Assembly: GCA_041687335.1 (NCBI GenBank)
Contig: JAWLCE010000013.1
Location: forward strand, 45,352 to 109,351
Direction: 5' to 3'
DNA: 64,000 bases
From: JAJFUE01 sp041687335
GTDB taxonomy: Bacteria > Sumerlaeota > Sumerlaeia > MVZB01
Made by a program: the position numbers and the translations under genes
The notes under the pieces: model-generated
What the model saw: only the letters and a program-made list of their open reading frames with translations
What the model was told of the DNA's origin: nothing
Databases searched by the model: none
Shown here: positions 42,121 to 49,811 of the stretch, piece by piece
Position numbering within the stretch: the stretch's first letter is position 1
Layout of the letters: every line of letters starts with the position of its first letter

Positions 42121-43134
42121 TTAGAAAATGGGTTTGTCGGCCTCAGCCTCGTCGGCCAGTTCCGTGTGCGGCGCCTCGCGACGATAGAAGTTCTCGATCA
42201 CATTGGGGCTGCCGCCCGAGCGGCACAGTGCGAAGTAGGGGCAGGGACGTCCATACTGAAAACACTGGCTGGTGTTCTGGTAATATCTCCCGCGCCGGCG
42301 CGCGTCGAGGAACGAACGCGTCAACTCCCACAGTTCCGCCCGCAGCGTCTCGAACTGGTCGCGGCTGACGAACAGCATTTCGCGGTGGAAGGCATCGGGC
42401 TGTGCATACCATTCCGCCAGGCGCGCCTGGAACTCCTCGTCGGTCTCGGACAGCTTGCGCTTTGCGGTCGTCTTGCCCGACTTCGACTTGGCCATCAGCT
42501 CCGCGGCGCGCGCCTGGTATTCGTCCTCCGTCTCGCCCTGGCGCTGACGCAGCTTGGCCTTGGCCAGGATGTTGTAAATGATGCCGCTGATGCGCCAGCC
42601 GAAGGTCTGCTCGACATACCAGCAGTAAAGCTGGATCTGGAAATCACCCCAGAGCCGCTCGAGGTAGCCCGAGTCAATGAGCGAGGCGGTCTTGTGTTCG
42701 AGCAGGAAATACTGCCCGTCGCGCTTGACGATTCCATCGACCTTGCCGGCCAGGGTGAAGCTGCGCGAGGCGGCGCCGGTGGCCGGGTTTAGGATCGGCC
42801 CCTCGAAGGTCTTCTCCAGCGCGACGACCTCGAAGTCCTCCTCGGCGTAGCGCGCCGCGTAGGCCTTCATCATCGCCGTGGCGAGGTGCCAGTCGGCCCG
42901 CTGTTTGTCGTCGCCACCGCGATCTGGACAGGCGCCATTGATGTGGTTGAGGACGCATTCCAGATCGCGGTGACGATGCCATAGCTCCAGACAGGTGTGG
43001 ATCACCGATCCGAAGGCAAGATTGTGATTGCGCTCGAGCGGCACCAGTTCGTCGAGGTAACGCCACTGGACCGCCTTGCGGCAGTTGCGGAACTTGGACC
43101 ACATGCTGTATGTGGTAATCATTTTGGCGCTCAT
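42121..43134 (-). CDS. PD-(D/E)XK nuclease, Cas4/RecB-like with probable Fe-S cluster
   Basis: 337 residues. FTLAGKVDGIVK supplies Asp133 and FLLEHKTAS supplies Glu146/Lys148 of the PD-(D/E)XK core. A lone N-terminal Cys (NCRK, Cys18) plus three C-terminal cysteines (CFQYGRPCPYFALC) fit the four-Cys iron-sulfur cluster of Cas4/AddB nucleases. The middle has a helical insertion (residues 195-245). Likely a 5'-3' exonuclease feeding the recombinase. It overlaps the upstream gene by 4 bp. Confidence 0.88.
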   Translation of the reverse strand: MSAKMITTYSMWSKFRNCRKAVQWRYLDELVPLERNHNLAFGSVIHTCLELWHRHRDLECVLNHINGACPDRGGDDKQRADWHLATAMMKAYAARYAEEDFEVVALEKTFEGPILNPATGAASRSFTLAGKVDGIVKRDGQYFLLEHKTASLIDSGYLERLWGDFQIQLYCWYVEQTFGWRISGIIYNILAKAKLRQRQGETEDEYQARAAELMAKSKSGKTTAKRKLSETDEEFQARLAEWYAQPDAFHREMLFVSRDQFETLRAELWELTRSFLDARRRGRYYQNTSQCFQYGRPCPYFALCRSGGSPNVIENFYRREAPHTELADEAEADKPIF

Positions 43135-43472
43135 GCTGCTGCCCCCGCCGCGGCGCCGGCCGGTGCGCTCTTGCTATCGACAAGCACCCCGGCCGGGATG
43201 ACCTCCCGGCGGATGACAACGGCGTCGTCGCCATACTCGTGCGTGACGTAGCCGGTGAAGATCTCGGCCAGGTCACAGCCGACCCGCGTCGAGGCGTCGA
43301 TCTCACAGAGCCGCTGCTCCCTGTCGAGCCGGTAGCGACCATCCATGCGCAGCCGGGCGCGCCCATAGAGGCTCTCCACTGCGATCAAGGCCAGCATGAG
43401 CGTCGCCTCGATATCCCGGACAGGAACGGTCCGGGAGAACCGATAGCGGTAGATGTGCTTCGTCATGTTCAT
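43131..43472 (-). CDS. Conserved protein of unknown function (planctomycete phage type)
   Basis: 113 residues. It begins TKHIYRYRFSRTVPVRDIEA, then LMLALIAVESLYGRARLRMD, CEIDASTRVGCDLAEIFTGY and GDDAVVIRRE, and ends in an Ala-rich tail. I recall close relatives in planctomycete genomes next to recombination genes; function is not known. First gene of the recombination operon, 69 bp after promoter copy g. Confidence 0.7.
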   Translation of the reverse strand: MNMTKHIYRYRFSRTVPVRDIEATLMLALIAVESLYGRARLRMDGRYRLDREQRLCEIDASTRVGCDLAEIFTGYVTHEYGDDAVVIRREVIPAGVLVDSKSAPAGAAAGAAA

Positions 43473-43541
43473 CCCTCCCTTTGCAATCGTGTTCCGTCCG
43501 AGGCCTCGGCGGCTGGCGTCCCTTGGTTACGCCTTCCACAG

Positions 43542-43571
43542 GTTACTTACCTGCAGACGCGCCAAACTGTC
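43542..43571 (-). promoter_or_regulatory. Phage 30-bp promoter element, copy g (recombination operon)
   Basis: Minus strand: GACAGTTT, 12 bases, GGTAAGTAAC. It lies between the 3' end of the sigma-factor gene and the first gene of the recombination operon, exactly at the early/middle boundary. Confidence 0.82.
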
Positions 43572-43593
43572 GGCCGGCCCCGGACGTTTTCTT

Positions 43594-44142
43594 TCACAGC
43601 CCCGCCCGCAGCAGCGCGTCATGCAGCCGCCTGAGCCGGTCGTAGAGCGTCGTGCGCGGGATGCCCGTGAGCCTGGAGACGCGATGAAGATTCGAGTCAA
43701 GCATCAGCTCCCACAGCTCGCGCAGGTCCTCGGGCAAAGCCTCCAGCGCGGCCTGGAGGTCCAGCTCGAAGGCGAGAGCATCCTTGGTCATTGCCGCTGG
43801 ATCGCAGAGCTGGTCCAGGCGAGATTTCGGCTCGTCGCTGTCCAGGCCGAACGGCTCGTCGAGCGATTCCTGGCAGAGCCGCCAATCCCTGCACGCGGCG
43901 TGGCGGTCCTTGATGAGCTTGGCCAGCTTGTGCTCGACGATGAGCGCCATGAAGGTCGTCTCCTTGGCCTTGGTCGGGTCGTAATGCTTGAGCCGCTGGA
44001 GCAGGTCCAGCGCCAGCTCCTGCTCGATGTCCTCGCAATCGGCCGACGTGAAGCCCGCCGTTCCGATGAGCTGGCGCGCCTTGCATCGGATGAGGTTGTT
44101 GGCATATGTGCCCAGTTCCAGGTAACTGTTCCTGCGATTCAC
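43594..44142 (-). CDS. Phage RNA polymerase sigma factor (sigma-70 family, ECF-like)
   Basis: 182 residues from the GTG at 44142, with GGGAGGAGG upstream. Region 2: DCEDIEQELALDLLQRLKHY then FMALIVEHKLAKLIKDRHA, the core polymerase-binding and -10 recognition helices. Region 4: LEALPEDLRELWELMLDSNL followed by the helix-turn-helix RVSRLTGIPRTTLYDRLRRL, for -35 recognition. The frame is open far upstream, but only because of high GC; this start is the supported one. No 30-bp element precedes it, whereas every downstream operon has one. It is therefore the best candidate to read that promoter class. Confidence 0.82.
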   Translation of the reverse strand: MNRRNSYLELGTYANNLIRCKARQLIGTAGFTSADCEDIEQELALDLLQRLKHYDPTKAKETTFMALIVEHKLAKLIKDRHAACRDWRLCQESLDEPFGLDSDEPKSRLDQLCDPAAMTKDALAFELDLQAALEALPEDLRELWELMLDSNLHRVSRLTGIPRTTLYDRLRRLHDALLRAGL

Positions 44143-44204
44143 CTTTTGCCTCCTCCCGGACGGAGGAAGGCGCGCGTGGATGCCGGCACGAACCGAACAG
44201 CAGA

Positions 44205-44277
44205 AAGCGGAGGTCGAAATGGAATCGCCGCGCTCACCGATCTCTCGGCTCGGCGACATCCACAACGACCTCCGCTT
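44205..44277 (-). promoter_or_regulatory. Long hairpin in the leader of the sigma-factor gene
   Basis: AAGCGGAGGTCG (44205-44216) and CGACCTCCGCTT (44266-44277) are perfect 12-bp inverted arms around 49 nt that can fold further through CGCCG/CGGCG. In the minus-strand transcript it ends about 62 nt before the GTG of the sigma gene. It may control read-through or translation; no U-tract follows, so it is not a standard terminator. Confidence 0.45.
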
Positions 44278-44321
44278 GGCGTCCGGTCCTTTGTCTGATG
44301 TCTGTGGTTTTGTGTCAGGTT

Positions 44322-44645
44322 TTAGCTGGCGCGCTCTTCGACGATCATGTCGAAAGGCAGCCCGCCCTTGATCTCCAGCTTGAGGATGAGCCCGTCGCCC
44401 ATCCGCTCGAGCGCCTCGAACAGCTCGATGACCTTGCCCTTCAGTGCGAAGTCGTGCAGGTCGATCTCCGGCCGCGACTGGTTCTCCCCGCCGAAGCGGA
44501 CCAGTCGCTCGATGCGTGTCCGCGGCGTGACCACCGGCTCGCCGCCGCGGACTTCCAGATGCAGGATCCGGCCATAGTTGACCCGCTGCATGTTTTCGAG
44601 GAGCAGTCGCTGCGGTGGACTGAGGTCGTTTTTCACTGCGTCCAT
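44322..44645 (-). CDS. Conserved early phage protein of unknown function
   Basis: 107 residues with GGAGG before the ATG at 44645. LSPPQRLLLENMQRVNYGRI, LHLEVRGGEPV, then RPEIDLHDFALKGKVIELFE and ILKLEIKGGLPFDMIVEE. The alternation of a helical N-terminus and short beta hairpins resembles small proteins found next to phage sigma or terminase genes. No family is certain. It is likely co-transcribed with the sigma factor. Confidence 0.6.
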   Translation of the reverse strand: MDAVKNDLSPPQRLLLENMQRVNYGRILHLEVRGGEPVVTPRTRIERLVRFGGENQSRPEIDLHDFALKGKVIELFEALERMGDGLILKLEIKGGLPFDMIVEERAS

Positions 44646-44750
44646 TCCAGATGCCCTCCATTTCGTTGAGGTGTGTGAGCCGGGGCGACGACGCCACGAG
44701 CGGCTCAGAACGAGGGCACTGTATCGCGAGATTGGAGGGCGGCCGGATTT

Positions 44751-44883
44751 CTGGACTGGTTTCTGGACTGTCCAGATATTGAGGTGGGAGCACGAAAAAA
44801 GCCGCGAACTCTACGCCCGCGGCCAAGGATCAAGTGGATGGATTTTCTTGGAGAAATTCTGTCTCTGGACTACTTCCTGGACT
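44751..44883. repeat. Four CTGGACT repeats in two 12-bp pairs with a 13-bp palindrome
   Basis: CTGGACT occurs at 44751, 44763, 44865 and 44877. Each pair is spaced exactly 12 bp. The second copy forms a perfect palindrome CTGGAC-T-GTCCAG (44763-44775). The array flanks the terminator upstream of the 44645 gene and sigma gene, where an operator for the early unit would be expected. The last two copies overlap the 3' end of the upstream gene. Confidence 0.5.
44795..44823 (-). terminator. Intrinsic terminator after the early gene at 44870-45826
   Basis: Minus strand: GCCGCG, an 11-nt loop, CGCGGC, then six T residues. This is a canonical Rho-independent terminator. It separates the two regulatory-looking early genes from the 44645/sigma pair, which therefore need their own promoter in 44646-44794. 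Confidence 0.8.
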
Positions 44884-45826
44884 TGACGACATTCTCCCCG
44901 AACCGCACGCCAAGCTCCTTGCGGAAGTTCACCTCCACACCCAGGAAGGTGCGGATATCCGTGAGGTGTTTCTGGATGAGCTTGGGCTCGCTCGACTCGC
45001 CGAAGTAGCGCTTGCCGGACCAGCCGCAGGCATGGATGAACGTGCTGTGCGGCACCCAGTCGTGGCCAAGCTGCTCGAACAGGATCTCGATGATCTTGGC
45101 CTTGATCGACTGCCTATGCTTGAAGAAGACCCCGCGGTCCTCGCCGTTGACGATCCAGTGAATCCCATCAGGCATCTCCCGGCGGCCAAGGACCACCTGC
45201 CCATCTGCAGGCGGTGGTTGGCAAGAGATCTCACCCACATTATGTGACTGCGCGTGTTGGTCAAACAGGTCGGACAATCTCAGGTCGGTGCTGATCTCGC
45301 CGCCGGATGACCAGTGCACCGTCTTGTCCAGCGGGACCCAGACACATCGGCGACTCTCAAGGAACCGCCGGGACTCAGGACTGAGCATCGATGCCGTGGG
45401 CAGGAGCAGCGCGAAGGGGGCGCTGCTTCCCAGGCAGATCTGCATCATCGCCGCCGGCATCAGCGTCGGGTCCTGCTGGATCATGAGGTAGACCGGGTGA
45501 CTGGCTCCGGCGCGAGCTGTCCAGAAGCCCAGCTGCCAGGTTTGGTGGACACCCTGGACCGGCTCGATGGCGGGATCCAGCCCCAGTGCCCGGCACAGCG
45601 AGCAGCCCAGGGCTCGGACATCCAGCTCATGGACAACCAGCTCCTCCCATTCCAGCGGGTACCTGGGGGAGCCTTTGCGGCAGACCGCCACATGGTCACC
45701 GGGTCCATGGCAGACCACCCGGCGCCGGCATCCGCTCCTGCAACGCAAGCTGCATGGAACCGACTCCGCCAGCCGATCCGTCGGCCGCATGTATTGCTCG
45801 ACCAGCTCTCGCTCATCCTGAAGCAT
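44870..45826 (-). CDS. Early protein of unknown function, possible regulator
   Basis: 318 residues from the ATG at 45826 (start uncertain; no strong ribosome site). The N-terminus has a cysteine-rich patch (CSLRCRSGCRRRVVCHGPG). The centre holds ALGCSLCRALGLDPAIEPV and FALLLPTASMLSPESRRFLE. The C-terminal 100 residues (KHRQSIKAKIIEILFEQLGH, then WVPHSTFIHACGW and IQKHLTDIRTFLG) look like a winged-helix-type DNA-binding domain. It follows another unknown gene by 43 bp and ends at a terminator. Placed at the early end of the prophage, it may be a transcription regulator; this is inference. Confidence 0.5.
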   Translation of the reverse strand: MLQDERELVEQYMRPTDRLAESVPCSLRCRSGCRRRVVCHGPGDHVAVCRKGSPRYPLEWEELVVHELDVRALGCSLCRALGLDPAIEPVQGVHQTWQLGFWTARAGASHPVYLMIQQDPTLMPAAMMQICLGSSAPFALLLPTASMLSPESRRFLESRRCVWVPLDKTVHWSSGGEISTDLRLSDLFDQHAQSHNVGEISCQPPPADGQVVLGRREMPDGIHWIVNGEDRGVFFKHRQSIKAKIIEILFEQLGHDWVPHSTFIHACGWSGKRYFGESSEPKLIQKHLTDIRTFLGVEVNFRKELGVRFGENVVKSRK

Positions 45827-45869
45827 GGCCGCCCAGCCAACGCGGGGGGCGCATAGCGCAGGGAGGCGC

Positions 45870-47060
45870 TCAATACATTTCCACAATCTCGGCCTCAGCA
45901 CCGCCCGAACCCTCCCCGAAAGAGATGAAGCCCCTGCGGCGCATCCACTGCTCAATGATCCCGCCATCGTCATCCCGTTTGTATTGCGCCCGGTTGGAGG
46001 AGGAAATCGTCACCGTCCGTGGCACCTTGGCGTGCACGAACTTCACCGCGAAGCAGGCTTTGGTCATGCGCACGTGGCGGGGCAGCGAGTTTCCCCGCAT
46101 CGCCAGCGCATCAAACAGATCATCCGCCTTGCGAATCTCGACCTCGCCATGCAGGCCGCCCCAGAACAGATGGACCTCCTTGAGCTTCACCCATTCCAGT
46201 CCCGCAATATCGCGGCATACAAGGGCGGCCTGCCCGTCACGCGCGAGCGGCTCCAGGATGAACCGGCTTCGCTCGCCGAAAAACTCCGGATCCCCGAAAA
46301 GATGCTGGCCCAGCATCGTCCGGTAGAGCTCGCGCTCACCCTTGGTCCGCGCGTTGATCCGGATCTCGCCCGTCTGCGGCTCGAAGACGATCACGTCGAA
46401 CTTCTCGGGCCGGAAGAAGATGCAGCCCGATTCCCCCTCCTTGATCACGTTCTCGAACTTGTAGGGCTCGCCGTGGCGGACGAGGAACCACACGCTGTCG
46501 GACTGGTTGTAGATGTGGACCTGGGCGGTCCGGCCCCGGCGCTTGCGCACGAACCAGCGGTCCAGGTCCGCCTCAAGCCGCCGGCGCGCTTCCTCGTCAG
46601 GCTCGATGCTCCCGGGCAGCGGGCCCTCCGCTGAACGGTAATACTCGAACGACCGCGGGCGGAAGAGGTTCTGCTCGGCGTGCAGCCGCTCGAGCAGGCG
46701 CGGGGCCTTGAGCCAGATCTGCATCGCCAGGTCCAGCGCCGTCGCCCGCTCGTCGGACTCCAATTCCAGCCCCGTCTCCTCCAGAGCCTCGATCATGGCG
46801 TCATGGCCCTGCGGCGTCGCCATCTCGTGGATGTAATAAAGCGCCTCAACCATCTCGCCCGGCATTGCCGCGTCGGGTGTCATCAGCAGCTGCGCGATCG
46901 CCCCATACGGAAACGCCAGCGACTCATCGCCGGCAGGCAACTGCACGCCGCGCTGCTCAAGGTAGCCGGTGTAGGGCGCCAGGAACACCCGCAGGTGTCT
47001 GGGGTGGATCGCCGCAATCATTTCGAGTTTCGAGAATCGGCGCAAGGTCAGGTTGGCCAT
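45870..47060 (-). CDS. Large early protein of unknown function
   Basis: 396 residues from the ATG at 47060 with GGAG 8 nt upstream. The first half is helical (LEMIAAIHPRHLRVFLAPYT; MVEALYYIHEMATPQGHDAM). The second half is beta-rich, with VHIYNQSDSVWFLVRHGEPY, KFENVIKEGESGC and KFDVIVFEPQTGEIRINART. It has no enzyme motif I can recognise. It is the first minus-strand gene of the divergent control region and has no copy of the 30-bp promoter, so it is probably read by the host polymerase. It may act with the gene at 44870-45826. Confidence 0.55.
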   Translation of the reverse strand: MANLTLRRFSKLEMIAAIHPRHLRVFLAPYTGYLEQRGVQLPAGDESLAFPYGAIAQLLMTPDAAMPGEMVEALYYIHEMATPQGHDAMIEALEETGLELESDERATALDLAMQIWLKAPRLLERLHAEQNLFRPRSFEYYRSAEGPLPGSIEPDEEARRRLEADLDRWFVRKRRGRTAQVHIYNQSDSVWFLVRHGEPYKFENVIKEGESGCIFFRPEKFDVIVFEPQTGEIRINARTKGERELYRTMLGQHLFGDPEFFGERSRFILEPLARDGQAALVCRDIAGLEWVKLKEVHLFWGGLHGEVEIRKADDLFDALAMRGNSLPRHVRMTKACFAVKFVHAKVPRTVTISSSNRAQYKRDDDGGIIEQWMRRRGFISFGEGSGGAEAEIVEMY

Positions 47061-47160
47061 GGGTACAACTCCATCACTTCCAGCCGCACCCGCGGCCAGA
47101 CACAAATTGGGTATCACGCCCGCAAAACAACGAAGGATCCTGCGGCGGGGCGGCCATGAG

Positions 47161-47254
47161 CCATCTCAGAGATGGCGAAGGGAAGGCGAATATAGCTGAG
47201 GCAGCCGAGCCGGTCAAGGAAATGCGTGGCTTTCAGTCAGGCAGCTTAAGCTGC
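47161..47254. promoter_or_regulatory. Divergent control region with two perfect palindromes
   Basis: The 308-bp gap between the diverging early gene (start 47060) and the recombinase operon (start 47369) contains CCATCTC-A-GAGATGG (47161-47175, extendable by one pair) and the even palindrome GCAGCTTAAGCTGC (47241-47254). Both are the size of repressor operators. No other gene is seen here. The plus-strand promoter copy h lies just downstream. Confidence 0.5.
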
Positions 47255-47282
47255 ATTATTTCAGCGTCGCGCAGATTTTTCA

Positions 47283-47312
47283 GACACTTTTTTGCCCGCG
47301 GCGGTAAATAAC
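47283..47312 (+). promoter_or_regulatory. Phage 30-bp promoter element, copy h (recombinase operon, plus strand)
   Basis: Plus strand: GACACTTT, 12 bases, GGTAAATAAC, 56 bp before the ATG at 47369. It is the only copy on the plus strand and faces the only long plus-strand phage operon, which argues that orientation matters and that the element is a promoter. Confidence 0.82.
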
Positions 47313-47368
47313 CAGCAGATGCATGCGTGGGCAGCCTTGCCCAACCCTGCGCACCCACTTCACAGGTC

Positions 47369-47599
47369 ATGACTATGCAAAAGCGATCCATTGAAAAATC
47401 CACCGACTTCCGCCGCACGGAAAACTTCCGCGAGCTTGCCGCCCTGTTCGCCCGCGGTTATCTGCGACTGTCGAAGTCGCCGGCCTGGCGCGATCGGACC
47501 GTCAAAACGGTACCCGCAGAGGTGAAGCGCCGGCGGAGCGGCGGGCTGAGTGTCCCTAGTAAAAAGAGTCGCAGAAAAGATGCGAAATTGACTGGATGA
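47369..47599 (+). CDS. Small basic protein leading the serine recombinase operon
   Basis: 76 residues (ATG at 47369; 47375 possible). RRTENFRELAALFARGYLRL followed by a basic tail SVPSKKSRRKD is, as I recall, a pattern of short proteins preceding DUF2924 and serine recombinase genes in planctomycetes and some alphaproteobacteria. Function unknown. First gene after promoter copy h. Confidence 0.6.
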   Translation: MTMQKRSIEKSTDFRRTENFRELAALFARGYLRLSKSPAWRDRTVKTVPAEVKRRRSGGLSVPSKKSRRKDAKLTG

Positions 47600-47673
47600 G
47601 TCCGCCCCGTCCAAGCGTTCATGGGCCCCGTGGTTAACACCACCCGACCTTGCCAGAGGAGAGAACCAGCAGT

Positions 47674-48180
47674 ATGACGATGTGCATTGATGAAGAGATC
47701 GAAGTCCTGAGGAAGATGACGGTCAAGCAGCTCCAGCACCGCTACGCCGAGGTCTTTGGTGAGCCCACCCGCGCCCACAACAAGCCTTACCTCTGGAAGC
47801 GGATCGCCTGGCGCCTGCAGGTCCAGGCCGAGGGCGACATCAGCGCGCGGGCGCGCCGTCGCGCCAAGGAAATCGCCCGCGAGGAAGACCTGCGCCTTTG
47901 CCCGCCCAAGGGCTCCTTCGCCCCCACCACGCCGGCCGCCAGGGCACGCACGACCGTCCTGCCCTTCAGTCCACCCGAGCGCGACGAGCGCCTCCCTTCG
48001 GTGGGCACGATGCTCGGGCGCATCTACAAGGGCCGCCGCGTCGAGGTCGAGGTGCTCGAAACCGGCTTCCGCCACAATGAGCAGCTCTATCCCACATTGA
48101 CCGCCGTCGCCCAGGCGGTCACCGGCACGCACTGGAACGGATACGAATTCTTCGGCCTGAGAAAGAGGAAAAGAAGTTGA
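47674..48180 (+). CDS. DUF2924 family protein, recombinase accessory
   Basis: 168 residues. VLRKMTVKQLQHRYAEVFGE then PYLWKRIAWRLQVQAEGDIS is the DUF2924 N-terminal domain. The C-terminal part, GTMLGRIYKGRRVEVEVLET then LYPTLTAVAQAVTGTHWNGY and EFFGL, resembles a DNA-binding recombinase-associated domain. These proteins are routinely encoded with a large serine recombinase and are thought to support its action. Its stop overlaps the recombinase TTG start. Confidence 0.9.
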   Translation: MTMCIDEEIEVLRKMTVKQLQHRYAEVFGEPTRAHNKPYLWKRIAWRLQVQAEGDISARARRRAKEIAREEDLRLCPPKGSFAPTTPAARARTTVLPFSPPERDERLPSVGTMLGRIYKGRRVEVEVLETGFRHNEQLYPTLTAVAQAVTGTHWNGYEFFGLRKRKRS

Positions 48181-49799
48181 GCACCAGACTCGATCGAGAA
48201 CCAGCTTCCGAAGCCAAGGCGCCGCGCGTCATCCGCTGCGCGATCTACACCCGCAAGTCCACTGAAGAGGGGCTGGACCAGGAGTTTAACTCGCTCGACG
48301 CCCAGCGCGAATCCGCCGAGGCCTACATCGCCAGCCAGCGGCTCGAAGGTTGGACGCTGCTGCCCGAGCGCTACGACGATGGCGGCTTCACGGGCGGTAA
48401 CATGGAACGCCCGGCGCTCAAGCGGCTGATGGCCGATGCCGACGCCGGCCTGATTGACTGCCTCATCGTCTACAAGGTCGACCGGCTCAGCCGCTCGCTG
48501 ACGGATTTCGCGCGCATCATGGAGATCCTCGACCGCCGCAACGTCTCGTTCGTCTCAGTGACGCAGCAATTCAACACCACCAACTCGATGGGGCGCCTGA
48601 CGCTCAACATCCTGCTCTCCTTCGCGCAGTTCGAGCGCGAGATCATCGCCGAGCGCACGCGCGACAAGATGTCGGCGGCCCGGCGCAAGGGCAAGTGGGT
48701 CGGCGGCCGGCCGGTGCTCGGCTACGACGTCGACCCGCGCGGCGGCCGGCTGCTGGTCAACGAACCCGAGGCCGCCCAGGTGCGCGAGATCTTCGAGGCC
48801 TACCTGCAGGAGCAGGGGCTCGTCACGACGGCGCAGGAACTTGCCCGCCGCGGTTTGGTCACCAAGCGCTGGACCTCGAAAAAGGGGATCGAGCGCGGCG
48901 GCCACGCCTTCAACAAGAACAACCTGTTCGGCCTGCTGACCAACATCATTTACATCGGCAAGGTGGACTACAAGGGCGCGATCTACGACGGCGAACAGCC
49001 AGCGATCGTCGACGAGGGGATCTGGCGGCGGGTGCAGGATCGGCTGCGCCGCAACGGCGTCTCGGGCGGAGTCGAGGTGCGCAACAAGTATGGCGGGCTG
49101 CTCAAGGGGCTCATCTACTGCGAGGCTTGCCACGCCGCGATGATCCACTCATGGACCGTCTCGGACCGTAGCAAGCGCCGCTACCGCTACTACGTCTGCT
49201 CGCACGCGCAGAAGCACGGCTGGGAGACCTGCCCGACCAAGTCGCTGCCCGCGCGCGACATCGAGCAGATCGTTGTCGAGCGCATCCGCGCGATCAGCCA
49301 GGACGATGCGCTGCTGCAGGAGACGCTGCGGGCGGCGCGCGTCGAAAACGAGGATCGCCTGCTCGCGCTTCAGGGCGAGGAGCGCACGCTGCTGCGCGAG
49401 CTGCGCGACCTGGGCGCCGAGGAGCAGAAGCTCGCGCGGGAGCTGGCCAGGCCGGGCGTCGCCGCCGGGGACGCGACGGAATCGCTCGGGCGCCTGCAGA
49501 CCCGCATGCGCGAGGCGCACCAGCGCGCCAGCGAAGCGCGCAGCGAGATCATCGATATCTCCAGCCGGCTCGTCTCCGAACGCGAGATGCGGTTGGCGCT
49601 CTCGCTCTTCGATCCGGTCTGGGAGTCGCTCACGCCGCGCGAGCAGGCCCGCGCCATGCGCCTCATCATCGAGCGCGTCGGCTATGATCCGACCGAGGGC
49701 GCCGTCTCGATCCTGTTTCAGCCCGGCGGCATCCGCGCCCTCGCCGAGCAGGTGACCCAACCCGAGCAGCCGTCAGCCGAAACCAATGAAGGAAGGTAG
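48177..49799 (+). CDS. Large serine recombinase (site-specific integrase)
   Basis: 540 residues from a TTG at 48177 (AGAGGAAAAGAAG upstream). The resolvase domain has the nucleophile Ser28 in YTRKSTEEG and the arginines of VYKVDRLSRS. A recombinase domain follows from about residue 170 (GYDVDPRGGRLLVNEPEA), then the zinc ribbon (CEACHAAM and CSHAQKHGWETC). A coiled coil runs from about 385 to 465. It probably integrates and, with a partner, excises the prophage. It lies at the right end of the phage genes, where an integrase would be expected. Confidence 0.92.
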   Translation: MSTRLDREPASEAKAPRVIRCAIYTRKSTEEGLDQEFNSLDAQRESAEAYIASQRLEGWTLLPERYDDGGFTGGNMERPALKRLMADADAGLIDCLIVYKVDRLSRSLTDFARIMEILDRRNVSFVSVTQQFNTTNSMGRLTLNILLSFAQFEREIIAERTRDKMSAARRKGKWVGGRPVLGYDVDPRGGRLLVNEPEAAQVREIFEAYLQEQGLVTTAQELARRGLVTKRWTSKKGIERGGHAFNKNNLFGLLTNIIYIGKVDYKGAIYDGEQPAIVDEGIWRRVQDRLRRNGVSGGVEVRNKYGGLLKGLIYCEACHAAMIHSWTVSDRSKRRYRYYVCSHAQKHGWETCPTKSLPARDIEQIVVERIRAISQDDALLQETLRAARVENEDRLLALQGEERTLLRELRDLGAEEQKLARELARPGVAAGDATESLGRLQTRMREAHQRASEARSEIIDISSRLVSEREMRLALSLFDPVWESLTPREQARAMRLIIERVGYDPTEGAVSILFQPGGIRALAEQVTQPEQPSAETNEGR

Positions 49800-49811
49800 G
49801 AAGGCAAACCC

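Noticed and set aside
43594..44826. A 410-codon open frame containing the sigma factor
   Set aside because: The extra N-terminal part is low-complexity translation of the 44322-44645 gene in another frame. The GTG at 44142 with a strong ribosome site gives a normal-length sigma factor.
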